Source: Haloplanus ruber (lineage in GTDB: Archaea > Halobacteriota > Halobacteria > Halobacteriales > Haloferacaceae). From it: a DNA stretch of 64,000 nucleotides. Below are positions 7,356-16,266 of this stretch, in pieces; the first letter of the stretch is position 1, and every line of letters starts with the position of its first letter. The position numbers and the translations under genes were made by a program. Under the pieces are notes generated by a model. It was not told where the DNA came from. It did not search any database and worked only from the letters and a program-made list of their open reading frames with translations. The DNA is taken from the NCBI RefSeq assembly GCF_024494725.1, contig NZ_JANHDK010000001.1, positions 868,001 to 932,000 on the forward strand, read 5' to 3'.

Positions 7356-8930
7356 TTAGCCAGTCGCCGTCGCGTTCGTCGCCGTCGCGTTCCCTTGCAC
7401 CACTCGGACGGACTCGTTTCCGTAGACCTCTAGCGTCCCGACGACGGTGCCGTTCGGCGCGACACGCTGAACGATCAGCGAGGGATCGCGGCTGTCGGCC
7501 GCTCCGCCGCTATCGACGGTGCCGGTGTCGCCCTCAAGGAACGCGACCACCTCGCGGGTGGTCGAGACTTCCCGGACGTCGCTCGATCTGGCGTTGACGA
7601 ACGCGATGTACGCGATCCCGCTACTGTCGCTGGGGACGACCCGAACCTGCCAGTAGAGTTGCCCGTCGACGACCACGGGGATCGGTTCCGAGGGGGAAAA
7701 CCGGTTCCAGTCGGTCGTCCGTGCGGCCTGCCGAACGTAGTCGGTCGCCTTCCTAGCCCCGAACAGCGACCGGTCGGGGGTGTACATCTCGTAGTCGCCG
7801 GTCCGACTGTCGACCGTCCAGACCTCCTTGAGTCCCTGAGCCTCGCCGTACGGCTCGACCGCGACGATGTACTCCGGGCCGTCCTCGGTGAACACTAGGA
7901 AGGGTTGGTCGTTGTTGGCACCGGGAACGGGAGCGACCTCGATTTCGTCCTCGTGGCTGGTGAACGTGTTGACGATCCCGCGCCGATATTTCGTCGTCGC
8001 GACCTTCTTTCTGGCGAGAGCGGACGGATAGAGCCGCTGCTCTTCGAGGGCCGAATGGCTCCGTGCCTCCGCAGGCGAGAGGTCCTCGACGTTTCCGTCG
8101 CTGTCGATCAGCGCGACACCGCCCCACTCCGGAGTCGTGTACGGGAGCGGCACCCAGTGGAACGTCGGCGTCGTGTACGGCACCGCGATATACTGCTCGC
8201 CCTCGTTGACGACCATGAAGGGGTCGCCGTAGTCGACGAGATACTGGCCGCGCTTGAGCAGTTCGAACCGATAGTTGTTGTAGAAGGCTGGTCCGATACC
8301 ACGTTCTAGGTCGTCGGTGACCGTCCGGACCTCGGCGTTTTGCTGTGTCATGTCGATGAGGACGGTCCCGTGTTGTCGCTTGGTGAAGTGGTTGTACGCG
8401 CCGTCCGGTGCGAGCGCGTACGACCAGTAGGGTGTCCCGTTGTTGACGGTCACGTCGCTACCGGAGATGCGGTACTGCGGGAAGTTGAGCGTGTTCGAGG
8501 CGTAGCGCGCGGCGACGCTCTTAGGCACGACCCGCGGCATCTGCGAGTTAGTTTCGTCGAGCGAGTCGGCCGTGGTGGCCGCATCGAGGGTCGACTTGCC
8601 GAGCCGTTCGCCGGCCAACAGCCCGGTGATCCCGCTTCCGACGACGAGGACGAGCAGAAACACCGCGAGCACGGCTTGTGGGCCGACGAGCGTCGTGCGA
8701 CGACGGAGTGCGTACACCACGCCTCCGGCGACGAGCAACGCGAGCGGAAGGATCGGCGTCGTGTACACCGCGTAGACGATTCCGTGCAACCACGGACGAA
8801 AGTACCAGCCGGCCGCGGCCAGAACAGCCAGGACGATGAGGGCACCCCCACCGATTGAGCCTGGGGACCGGCCACGCAACCGTGCGATCCGGCGGGCGAC
8901 AAATCGGAGGGCTTCTTCGATAGAGGACAT
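7356..8930 (-). CDS. Membrane protein with large extracellular domain, unknown
   Basis: 524 aa from ATG 8930 (MSSIEEALRF). Three hydrophobic segments lie within the first 130 residues (about 30-47, 55-80 and 88-112). A soluble region of about 400 residues follows, with many beta-strand-like stretches. A run of PYTTP-containing sequence (YIAVPYTTPTFHWVPLPYTT) sits near residue 265. The Thr/Asn-rich end suggests that the bulk of the protein faces outside. I do not recognise a family. It faces the srp19-gar1 pair tail to tail and has no operon partners. Confidence 0.8.
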   Translation of the reverse strand: MSSIEEALRFVARRIARLRGRSPGSIGGGALIVLAVLAAAGWYFRPWLHGIVYAVYTTPILPLALLVAGGVVYALRRRTTLVGPQAVLAVFLLVLVVGSGITGLLAGERLGKSTLDAATTADSLDETNSQMPRVVPKSVAARYASNTLNFPQYRISGSDVTVNNGTPYWSYALAPDGAYNHFTKRQHGTVLIDMTQQNAEVRTVTDDLERGIGPAFYNNYRFELLKRGQYLVDYGDPFMVVNEGEQYIAVPYTTPTFHWVPLPYTTPEWGGVALIDSDGNVEDLSPAEARSHSALEEQRLYPSALARKKVATTKYRRGIVNTFTSHEDEIEVAPVPGANNDQPFLVFTEDGPEYIVAVEPYGEAQGLKEVWTVDSRTGDYEMYTPDRSLFGARKATDYVRQAARTTDWNRFSPSEPIPVVVDGQLYWQVRVVPSDSSGIAYIAFVNARSSDVREVSTTREVVAFLEGDTGTVDSGGAADSRDPSLIVQRVAPNGTVVGTLEVYGNESVRVVQGNATATNATATG

Positions 8931-9040
8931 CAGCAACACTAGCGGATGCAGACGGTTCACAGTATCGGATCGCCGGGCCGCGCGTCGACGCCGGGGGGAG
9001 AGTCGCAACCCCCAAACCACCCCCCGACCAAAGGGCGGCC

Positions 9041-10054
9041 ATGAACGCACGCGAGGCCCGCGGCGTCGCCGTCGCCGCGGCGCTGTTCTTGCTCGTCCAG
9101 GTTGGCGCGCTCGCGATGGTCGGGCCGTTCGAGACTGCCGGCTACCAGGCCGTCGAGGACCCCTCCGATCCGACCAACAGCCTCGTCTACTTTGCCGCCA
9201 TCCTCGTCGCGACGGGGGTGATGCTCGCGGCCTTCAAATACGCCTTCGAGCAGGCGATCCGGGCCGTCGTCGTCCTCTCCAGCGCCCTCGTCTCGTGGTA
9301 CGTCTTCGCCGTCGTCGCGCCACCCCTGCTCGTCGTCGGATCGATCAACGTCCTCGCAGTCGCGCTGTCGGTCGGCGTCGCCGTCGCGTTGCTGGTCTAC
9401 CCCGAGTGGTACGTCATCGACGGCGCCGGCGTGGTCATGGGTATTGGCGCCGGCGCGCTGTTCGGCATCAGTTTCGGCCTTCTGCCCGCCATCGTCCTCC
9501 TGACCGTGCTCGCGGTGTACGACGCGGTTAGCGTCTACGGGACTCGGCACATGCTCAGCCTCGCCGAGGGGGTGATGGACCTTCGCGTCCCCGTCATCCT
9601 CGTCGTCCCGCTCACGCTCTCGTACTCGCTGCGCGACGACGACTTCGGCGGCGCGAACGAGGTTCACGAGGAGGACGAAGCGGTGGCGAACGGGGACGAT
9701 CCATCGACGGCGAGCGACGAGGAGGATGACGGCGACGATTCCCCCGACCGCGACGCCTTCTTCATCGGCCTCGGCGACGCCGTGATGCCAACGGTGATGG
9801 TCGCGAGCGGTGCCTTCTTCTCGCCGGCGCCGTCGCTCGGTGTGGCGGGGCTTCCGGCGCTCAACCTCCCCGCGCTTCTGGCGATGGTCGGAACCTTCCT
9901 CGGCCTCGGAATCCTGTTGTGGGCGGTGATGAAGGGCCGCGCCCACGCCGGCCTGCCGCTCCTGAACGGCGGCGCCATCGGCGGGTATCTCCTCGGGTCG
10001 GTGCTCGCGGGCGTGTCGGTGATCCAGGCGCTCGGGCTGGCGCCGTACCTCTAG
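9041..10054 (+). CDS. Presenilin-like intramembrane aspartyl protease
   Basis: 337 aa with about nine transmembrane helices. The three presenilin/signal-peptide-peptidase signatures are in order: YD in LAVYDAVSVYG (about residue 166), GLGD in FIGLGDAVMP (about 246), and PAL in AGLPALNLPALL (about 272). An acidic Asp/Glu-rich cytoplasmic loop of about 45 residues lies between the two catalytic Asp motifs. These features place it in the A22 family, archaeal PSH type, which cleaves peptide bonds within the membrane. Its substrate is unknown. It ends convergently, overlapping the PUA gene by 3 bp. Confidence 0.88.
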   Translation: MNAREARGVAVAAALFLLVQVGALAMVGPFETAGYQAVEDPSDPTNSLVYFAAILVATGVMLAAFKYAFEQAIRAVVVLSSALVSWYVFAVVAPPLLVVGSINVLAVALSVGVAVALLVYPEWYVIDGAGVVMGIGAGALFGISFGLLPAIVLLTVLAVYDAVSVYGTRHMLSLAEGVMDLRVPVILVVPLTLSYSLRDDDFGGANEVHEEDEAVANGDDPSTASDEEDDGDDSPDRDAFFIGLGDAVMPTVMVASGAFFSPAPSLGVAGLPALNLPALLAMVGTFLGLGILLWAVMKGRAHAGLPLLNGGAIGGYLLGSVLAGVSVIQALGLAPYL

Positions 10055-10515
10055 TCCGCGCCGGCGCGCACCTTCACCGCCATCCCCGTCTCGAAGTCAC
10101 GCATGGCGTCGGCGGCGAGTTCCGCCCGCCCCACGGCCAACAGGTCGCCGTCGGCGTGGACCACCGCCACCTCGTCGCGGGGGCGCACGTCGTCGTCGAC
10201 GGCTTGGACGAACTTCGCGAAGACGTTCTTGCCGTCGCGGACGAACGGTTCGCTCTCGGAGCCGACGACGACGCGGGCCGCAGGATCGGGGAGGGCGTCG
10301 ACCAGCCGTCGACCGCCTTCGAGGCCGAGCGTGAATCGGCCGTCGGTGCCGTAAGAGACGAGACGGCCGGTGTCTGCGCGGACCTGGCGGGGGCGGCCGC
10401 TCGTCGAGCGTGTCACGGTCGGGTCCTCGTCGGGCGGGAAGAGCGCCCGGCCGGCGCCGGCGCCGAACTGGTAGTCGGCGACCGTCCGGAGCCGCGGGAG
10501 TTCGTCGCGAGTCAT
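10051..10515 (-). CDS. PUA-domain RNA-binding protein, 154 aa
   Basis: Begins MTRDELPRLRTVADYQFGAG. The C-terminal 80 residues show the PUA fold pattern (VRADTGRLVSYGTDGRFTLG, then VRPRDEVAVVHADGDLLAVG, then MRDFETGMAVKVR). PUA domains bind structured RNA, usually tRNA or rRNA, in modification enzymes. No catalytic domain is attached, so it may act as an accessory subunit. Divergent from the MBL gene, with 81 bp between the starts. Confidence 0.8.
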   Translation of the reverse strand: MTRDELPRLRTVADYQFGAGAGRALFPPDEDPTVTRSTSGRPRQVRADTGRLVSYGTDGRFTLGLEGGRRLVDALPDPAARVVVGSESEPFVRDGKNVFAKFVQAVDDDVRPRDEVAVVHADGDLLAVGRAELAADAMRDFETGMAVKVRAGAD

Positions 10516-10596
10516 GCCGGGGGTCACGCGGCCACGGACAAAAGCCTTCTCGGCGACCATCGCAACGCTTAGCCCCCGACCGGTCCGAGGCCCGGT

Positions 10597-11439
10597 ATGG
10601 CACACGAACTCGGCGAGAGCGACTGGGGAGACTGGTTGCCGACCGCCGTGGCCGAGGCGGACCCGGACACGGTCGCAGTCTGGTATCTGGGCTGTAACGG
10701 GTTCGTCCTGAAAGGCTCCGAGGGGACGACGCTTCTGATCGACCCCTATCTCGGCCTGGGCGATCCGCCGCGGACGGTGCGGATGCTCCCTGTCCCCTTT
10801 GACCCGGCGGACGTCGCCGAGGCCGACGCGGTCCTCGCCACACATGAACACTCCGATCACGTCCACGGCCCGACGCAGGCACCCATCCTCGCGGCGACCG
10901 GCGCCGACTACTACGCGCCCGACGCGAGCATGGCCGTCGTCGAGCGCGAGGCCTGGACCGAGGAGTGGGGTGTCGCCGCCGACCAGTTCGTCACCGTCGC
11001 CGAGGGCGACCAGTTCGCGGTGGGAGAGTTCACGGTCCACGTCGTCCGGGTGAACGACCCCGACGCCGACCACCCCGTCGGTTACGTCATCGAGAGCGAC
11101 GCGGGGACCGTCTTCCACGGCGGCGACACTCGCCCGGCCGACTCCTTTCCCAACCTCGCCGACCGCTTCGACATCGACCTCGGGGTCCTCGCGTTCGGAT
11201 CGGTGGGGATGCTCCCCGACAAACAGACTCGAGAGCCGAAACGGACACGCTGGTACGCCGACGAGAACGACGTGATCCGCGCGGCGAACGCCCTCGAACT
11301 CGACCGCCTGGTACCGAGCCACTGGGACATGTGGAAAGGCCTCACCGCCGACCCGACGGTCCTCCATCACCACGCGCGGGGGTTCACCTACCCGGACCGA
11401 CTGGACGTCGTCGAGATTGGCGACCGGATCGACCTGTAA
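10597..11439 (+). CDS. MBL-fold metal-dependent hydrolase, UlaG-like
   Basis: 280 aa. The metallo-beta-lactamase metal motif THEHSDHVHG (HxHxDH) is present near residue 86. Further ligands are in VFHGGDTRPADSF near 172 and PSHWDMWKG near 244. The short N-terminal beta lead-in (WYLGCNGFVLKG) and the overall layout match the UlaG-like lactonase group (L-ascorbate 6-phosphate lactonase and relatives). Cytoplasmic. The substrate cannot be predicted, since the group also contains phosphodiesterase-like members. Confidence 0.82.
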   Translation: MAHELGESDWGDWLPTAVAEADPDTVAVWYLGCNGFVLKGSEGTTLLIDPYLGLGDPPRTVRMLPVPFDPADVAEADAVLATHEHSDHVHGPTQAPILAATGADYYAPDASMAVVEREAWTEEWGVAADQFVTVAEGDQFAVGEFTVHVVRVNDPDADHPVGYVIESDAGTVFHGGDTRPADSFPNLADRFDIDLGVLAFGSVGMLPDKQTREPKRTRWYADENDVIRAANALELDRLVPSHWDMWKGLTADPTVLHHHARGFTYPDRLDVVEIGDRIDL

Positions 11440-11449
11440 GGGGTCGACG

Positions 11450-12319
11450 TTACCGAACGGTGAGTACCGGTGCCGCGCTCGTCCGGATCACGCGGTCGGT
11501 CACGCTCCCGAGGAGGTACCGGTCGAGTCCCGTCCGGCCGTGGGTGCCCATCGTCACGAGGTCGATATCGGCCTCGTCGACGTACGCGTCGATGGTCCGG
11601 TGCGGGGTCCCCTGTTCGACCCGGGTCACCGCGTCGATGCCGCGGCGTTCACACCGGTCCACGACCGGGTCGACGACCGCCTCGCGCTCCGTCTCGAGGT
11701 CCTCGACGACGTCGGGGACGCTCATCCCGATGCTCGACGCGCCGGCCAGCGCCTCGGCGTCGATCACCGAGAGGACGTGGACGGTGGCGTCGTACCGCTC
11801 GGCAACGGCGAGAGCGTGTTCGACCGCCGCCTCCGAGGCCTCGCTCCCGTCGACCGGGAGCAGTACCGACCCGTACGCCGGGTCGTCAGCGCCGCTCGTA
11901 CCGTCGCTGTCGCCCCGCGCCGTCAGCACCGGAACCGGGCTTGTTCGGACGACGCGCTCGGCGACGCTCCCGATCAGGAGTCGGTCGAGTCCAGTCCGGC
12001 CGTGGGTACCCATCGCCACGAGGTCGACACCCTCCCGTTCGGCGTACTCACAGATCGTCTCGTGGGGGCGCCCCCGTTCGACCGTGGTTCGAACCGATAG
12101 CGCCGGATCGGCGGCGCGTTCGACCGCTTCGACGGCTTCGCGTGCCGCCCGCTCCAGCGTCTCCCGTCGCTCGGCTATCGCGGTCCCGACTGGTCCCTCG
12201 TCGACGACGCTCAGTACGATCACCTCGGCCTCGAACGCGGCCGCGAGGTCGAACGCGTGTCCGGCCGCCGTCTCGGCGCCCGCACTCCCGTCGGTCGGAA
12301 CGAGAACGGTATCGTACAT
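11450..12319 (-). CDS. Tandem universal stress protein (two UspA domains)
   Basis: 289 aa with two UspA domains in series. The first starts MYDTVLVPTDGSAGAETAA and carries the ATP-binding GTHGRTGLDRLLIGSVAERV loop; the second starts YGSVLLPVDGSEAS and carries GTHGRTGLDRYLLGSVTDRV. Both keep the G-2x-G-9x-G(S/T) pattern of ATP-binding Usp proteins. Internal fusion of two Usp domains is common in haloarchaea. It probably takes part in stress or energy sensing in the cytoplasm. Confidence 0.9.
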   Translation of the reverse strand: MYDTVLVPTDGSAGAETAAGHAFDLAAAFEAEVIVLSVVDEGPVGTAIAERRETLERAAREAVEAVERAADPALSVRTTVERGRPHETICEYAEREGVDLVAMGTHGRTGLDRLLIGSVAERVVRTSPVPVLTARGDSDGTSGADDPAYGSVLLPVDGSEASEAAVEHALAVAERYDATVHVLSVIDAEALAGASSIGMSVPDVVEDLETEREAVVDPVVDRCERRGIDAVTRVEQGTPHRTIDAYVDEADIDLVTMGTHGRTGLDRYLLGSVTDRVIRTSAAPVLTVR

Positions 12320-12534
12320 GGGTTAGTCACCGCCCCTGTCTCGTCGGATCGTCGTGTTGTCACTGATTCGTCCGTTCATGTGTTCGTCTGGATTCGCCAC
12401 GCGCATAAACGACGGTGGATACCCCCGTGGACTGGGAACGCCCGGGGAGCGGCCGGCAATCTATCTGAGGGTGTGTCGCGTCGGTGACGTTCGCCGCCGG
12501 TTGTTTTATGCTACTACTGCGAAAGATATGGCGC

Positions 12535-14139
12535 ATGGCGAACGACTCAGACCCCGAGACCCCGGTGTCCGTGTCCACAGGGGATGTCCGCGTGGGGAAG
12601 GGCTTCGAGGCAGAGCGGTTTCCCGTCCCGGCCATCGCCTTCGAGATCGAATCGCTCGCCGACGAACCGATCCGCATCCGACTCGTCGACCGCATCCCCG
12701 AGTCGTTCGCGATGGAGGGCGTCGGCTTCCACCCGGACTACGACAGCGACAACTGGACGGCCTATCGCGACCACCGCGTCGCCTACGAGCGGACGCTCGA
12801 CCCGGGTGAGTCCGTGCTCACAGTGTACGGCATCCGCATCGACGACCCCGAGGAGGCGACTGCCTTTCTCGACGAGCCAACGGTCGAACTGCTCGATATC
12901 GACACCGGTGACGACGACATCGACGCGGACACCACGGGGAGCGAGGACGTCCTCGGCCGCGAGACGACACAGGTCGTCCGCGACGCCCTCTCCGGGAACG
13001 GCGCGGCCGACCTCTCCGCGGCGGGGTCCGAAGCGGCGAGCGATGCCGACGCCGAATCGGCACCGCTCCTCGGCGACGAGGGCGTCACGCCCCAGCCGAC
13101 CGACGACGACCTCGCGTCGGCCATGGGGGACCGGGACGAGTCGGTACACGCCGTCGACACGGCGGACGAGGACGGTGAGGCGATAAACGAGAGCGACGAA
13201 ATGATCGGCGAAGGCGACGAGATGATCGGCGAAGGCGGTGAGACGATTGACGATGACGATCAAATGATTGGCGAAGACGACGAGATGGTCGACGAGGACG
13301 ACGAGGCGATGGATGAGGACGATCAAGTAACGGAGGAACCCGAGGCGGTCGGGCACGCGGACGCCGCGGCGGCACTCGATCCGCAGGCAGGCGACGGGAC
13401 AGCAGACGACGATGCGGCGAGCGACGAGATGACAGAAGACGGCACGGGCGACACGACCGAGGCCGACGCGTCGGCACCGACGGCGGACGACGACACGGCG
13501 ACACCGACGGCGGACGACGACACGGCGGCCGTGACAACGGACGACGACACCGACGGCGGTCCCACGGCCACGCCCGGGTCGGTCGCCTCGGCCCTCGCCG
13601 CAGAGATCCGTGCGGGATCGGTCGACGACGACGACCTGGCGGTCCTCCGCGAGGCCTTCGAGGACGAGGTGCCGACGAGCGTCGACGTCCGGGTGAGTCG
13701 GCTCCAGTCCCAGGTGGAGGACGTACTCGCCTACCGCGACGCCCTCGCCGACTTCCTCGACGAGAACGGCACCGCCGAGGCGGTGCTCGGGGACGTGAGC
13801 GAGGACTTGGCCGACCTGCACGACCGGGTCGACGACCTCGACAGGTCGCTGTCGGCGGCCGCCGACGACCGCGCGGCCCTCCGCGAGGAGGTGACGGAGA
13901 CGGCCGACGCCGTCGCGGACGCGAGCGAACGACTCGACGCTGTCGAGGGGGCGAGCGAGCGACTCGACGCCGTCGACGACGACCTAGATCGGATCGAGTC
14001 GCGCCTGGCGCGTCTCGACGAGCAACTCGCGGCAGTCGAGGACGTGGAGGCGGACATCGAGGAGATCCAGTCGGAACTCGACGACCTGCAGTCGTTCCGA
14101 GACCGACTCAACAGCGCGTTCGGCCCCGGCGACGGGTGA
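12535..14139 (+). CDS. Highly acidic coiled-coil protein with DE repeats, 534 aa
   Basis: Start ATG 12535, chosen because a TATA-like TTTTAT lies at 12504-12509, about 28 nt upstream (leaderless). Residues 5-120 form a compact beta-rich domain (GFEAERFPVPAIAFEIES, then GVGFHPDYDSDNW). The middle contains six or more imperfect EMIGEGDE/DEDDE units (about 220-265) and TADDDTA repeats (about 315-340), all extremely acidic. The last 130 residues predict long coiled coil (DLHDRVDDLDRSLSAAADDR onward). I do not recognise the family. The layout (head, flexible acidic spacer, coiled coil) suggests a scaffold or chromosome/cell-organisation protein, but that is only inference. Confidence 0.8.
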   Translation: MANDSDPETPVSVSTGDVRVGKGFEAERFPVPAIAFEIESLADEPIRIRLVDRIPESFAMEGVGFHPDYDSDNWTAYRDHRVAYERTLDPGESVLTVYGIRIDDPEEATAFLDEPTVELLDIDTGDDDIDADTTGSEDVLGRETTQVVRDALSGNGAADLSAAGSEAASDADAESAPLLGDEGVTPQPTDDDLASAMGDRDESVHAVDTADEDGEAINESDEMIGEGDEMIGEGGETIDDDDQMIGEDDEMVDEDDEAMDEDDQVTEEPEAVGHADAAAALDPQAGDGTADDDAASDEMTEDGTGDTTEADASAPTADDDTATPTADDDTAAVTTDDDTDGGPTATPGSVASALAAEIRAGSVDDDDLAVLREAFEDEVPTSVDVRVSRLQSQVEDVLAYRDALADFLDENGTAEAVLGDVSEDLADLHDRVDDLDRSLSAAADDRAALREEVTETADAVADASERLDAVEGASERLDAVDDDLDRIESRLARLDEQLAAVEDVEADIEEIQSELDDLQSFRDRLNSAFGPGDG

Positions 14140-14185
14140 CAGCAAAAGCGCAATGGGTAAATCCCGCGGTCGCGTCCTCTCGGTA

Positions 14186-15082
14186 ATGACCGAGACGGTT
14201 CAGGTTGCCGTTCCGCGCAAGGGGCGCCCGCTGGAGGCGGTTCTCGAACGGTTCGCCGCCGTCGCCGATGCCGACGCTCTGGCCGACGACGTGTCGTCGA
14301 CGCTTCGCTACGAGAAGGCGATCACCAAGGGTGAGGCGACGGCCGACCGCGGCGCGTACGAGCGGTTGGCGGCCTACTCGGATCTCTCGGACCCGACTCG
14401 TCCGGAGTACACCCTGCTTCGGGACGACCGCGAAGGGAAACCGCGGCGGATCGTCTTCGACAGCGCAATGGTGCCGGTCGGGGACGTGCGTGTGGAGTTG
14501 ATCGGCCGCGAGGAACCGTTTCGCGCGCTCCGTACCCACGAGTTCGGCCTGGGCTTCGACAGCGCCGACCTCGTGTTGGAGGAGGTCGTGACGCTCGACG
14601 AAACGGGCGTGGCGTCCATCGCCGACGTGAACGCACGGATCGATCCCCGCGATACAGACGTACGGATCGTGAGTGGCCTAGGTGATACGGTGTATCACAC
14701 CCTGCTCGCGACGCCGGAGACCCTGCCACCCGGGGTCGATCTCGACCGCGACTTCGTCGCCGACTACGCCGGCCCACTCTGTATCTCGCCGCGGTACGAG
14801 CGCCTCGTCAGGGCCGTCCTCGGGACGCGAGCGCTGACGGACGTGACGTTCCGGTACCCCGACGCCACCGCCGAGGAGGAGGCGGCTGTCGCGGACGTGG
14901 GACTCGGTGTCTATCTCACGATGACGGGATCGACCGCCCGGGACCACGGCCTCGTCGTCGGCGAGAATCTGTTCCCGAGCGAGACGGTGCTGATGGAAAA
15001 CGTCGCGGAAACCGACGGGGCCGCCGAGCGCCTGAAGTCGTCGCTGGCGGTCGCGGGCGAGAAGACGGCGATCCGTCCTTAG
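14186..15082 (+). CDS. Conserved haloarchaeal protein, HisG-like N-terminus
   Basis: 298 aa from ATG 14186; the upstream in-frame ATG (14153) adds only 11 unlikely residues. It opens TVQVAVPRKGRPLEAVLERF, which resembles the start of ATP phosphoribosyltransferase (HisG), but I do not see the HisG PRPP motif. Two alpha/beta halves seem present, as in type II periplasmic-binding folds. Function is unknown. It converges on tfb with a 4-bp overlap. It may be an orphan relative of HisG that lost catalysis. Confidence 0.72.
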   Translation: MTETVQVAVPRKGRPLEAVLERFAAVADADALADDVSSTLRYEKAITKGEATADRGAYERLAAYSDLSDPTRPEYTLLRDDREGKPRRIVFDSAMVPVGDVRVELIGREEPFRALRTHEFGLGFDSADLVLEEVVTLDETGVASIADVNARIDPRDTDVRIVSGLGDTVYHTLLATPETLPPGVDLDRDFVADYAGPLCISPRYERLVRAVLGTRALTDVTFRYPDATAEEEAAVADVGLGVYLTMTGSTARDHGLVVGENLFPSETVLMENVAETDGAAERLKSSLAVAGEKTAIRP

Positions 15083-16071
15083 GCGGCGCGGGCCGCGTCG
15101 GGATCGGTGCCAGCCTCCAACAGTTCCGTGTACCGGTTGCGGACCGTCACCTCCGAGACGTCGCTCACCGAACACACCTCCTTCTGGGTCACCTTCTCAC
15201 CTTCGAGGATCGAGGCGGCGTAGAGCGCGGCCGCCGCGAGGCCGACCGGGCTCTTGCCGCTGTGGACGCCGCTCTCCATCCCTTCTTCGAGGAGCGAGCG
15301 CGCACGCGTCTTCGTCGCGCCGTCGAGGTCGAGGTCGGAGGCAAAGCGCGGGAGGTATTCGAGGGGGTTGGCGGGTTCGATAGCGAGGCCGAGTTCGCGG
15401 ACGATGTAGCGGTAGGCCCGCGAGAACTCCTTGCGCTCGACCCGGCTGACGGGGGCGAACTCGTCGAGACTCCGCGGGACCGAGGCCTGACGGGCGGCGG
15501 CGTAGAGTGACGCCGTCGCCATCGCCTCGATGGAGCGGCCACGAAGCAGGTCGTCCTCGAGCGCCCGCCGGTAGACGACACTCGCGGTTTCGCGGACGTT
15601 CTCGGGAAGGCCGAGTGCTGACGACATCCGGTCAATCTCGCCGAGGGCCTGCTTCAGGTTGCGCTCTTGGGCGCTCTTCGAGCGGAAGCGCTCGTCCCAG
15701 GTTCGGAGGCGTTGCAGTTTGCGCCGCTTGCTCCCGTCGATGGTTCGTCCCTTCGCGTCCCGGTCCTGCCAGTCGATGACCGAGGAGAGGCCGTCGTCGT
15801 GGAGGAGCTTCGTCGTCGGCGCGCCGACGCGGCTTTTCTCCGCCCGCTCGTTGGAGTCGAAGGCGCGCCACTCCGGCCCGTGGTCGATCTCGTCCGCTTC
15901 GACGACGAGGCCACAGGACTCACACACCGTCTCGCCGTGTGCTTCGTCGGCGACGAGCGCCGCATCACACTCCGGACAGACGGATTCCTCGGTGCGTTCC
16001 TCGTTCTCGACATCGGTCGTCTCGTGCTGTTCCCCGTCGGCCTCTCGCAGGGAGTGGGGCTGGTGGCTCAT
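15079..16071 (-). CDS. tfb: Transcription initiation factor TFB (TFIIB)
   Basis: 330 aa from ATG 16071. An N-terminal zinc ribbon (CPECDAAL and CESCGLVV, about residues 32-53) binds RNA polymerase. The B-finger/linker region has RAFDSNERAEKSRVGAPTT. Two cyclin-like repeats follow (about 130-225 and 226-320), with LLRGRSIEAMATASLYAAAR in the first and GKSPVGLAAAALYAASI in the second. It binds TBP-TATA and the BRE. Haloarchaea have several TFB paralogues with different promoter sets; this could be one of them. AT-rich CTATTAAG at 16143-16136 on the minus strand is the probable TATA, with a long leader. Confidence 0.95.
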   Translation of the reverse strand: MSHQPHSLREADGEQHETTDVENEERTEESVCPECDAALVADEAHGETVCESCGLVVEADEIDHGPEWRAFDSNERAEKSRVGAPTTKLLHDDGLSSVIDWQDRDAKGRTIDGSKRRKLQRLRTWDERFRSKSAQERNLKQALGEIDRMSSALGLPENVRETASVVYRRALEDDLLRGRSIEAMATASLYAAARQASVPRSLDEFAPVSRVERKEFSRAYRYIVRELGLAIEPANPLEYLPRFASDLDLDGATKTRARSLLEEGMESGVHSGKSPVGLAAAALYAASILEGEKVTQKEVCSVSDVSEVTVRNRYTELLEAGTDPDAARAA

Positions 16072-16266
16072 GATTGTCGGTGGCGGCGTGTCGCCGCAGT
16101 CGTCTCGTCTCATTCACCCGTACGCTTGGTAGGATCTTAATAGTTTCTCCTATGTTTTGATTCCAATCGAAACAAGGTGTGGTAGAGACAGTCAACCGCA
16201 GCGTGCGGACCCGACTCTTTTTGGTGGTGTCATCCTAACGCCGGAGCGACACAGGAGACGCTCGTC

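Noticed and set aside
10051-11373. 440-codon minus-strand ORF over the MBL gene
   Set aside because: Only its last 154 codons (from ATG 10515) encode a PUA protein; the rest is antisense to a clear MBL hydrolase.
13195-13330. DE-rich repeats as a DNA repeat array
   Set aside because: The repetition is at the protein level inside one ORF, with irregular DNA units; it is not a separate repeat element.
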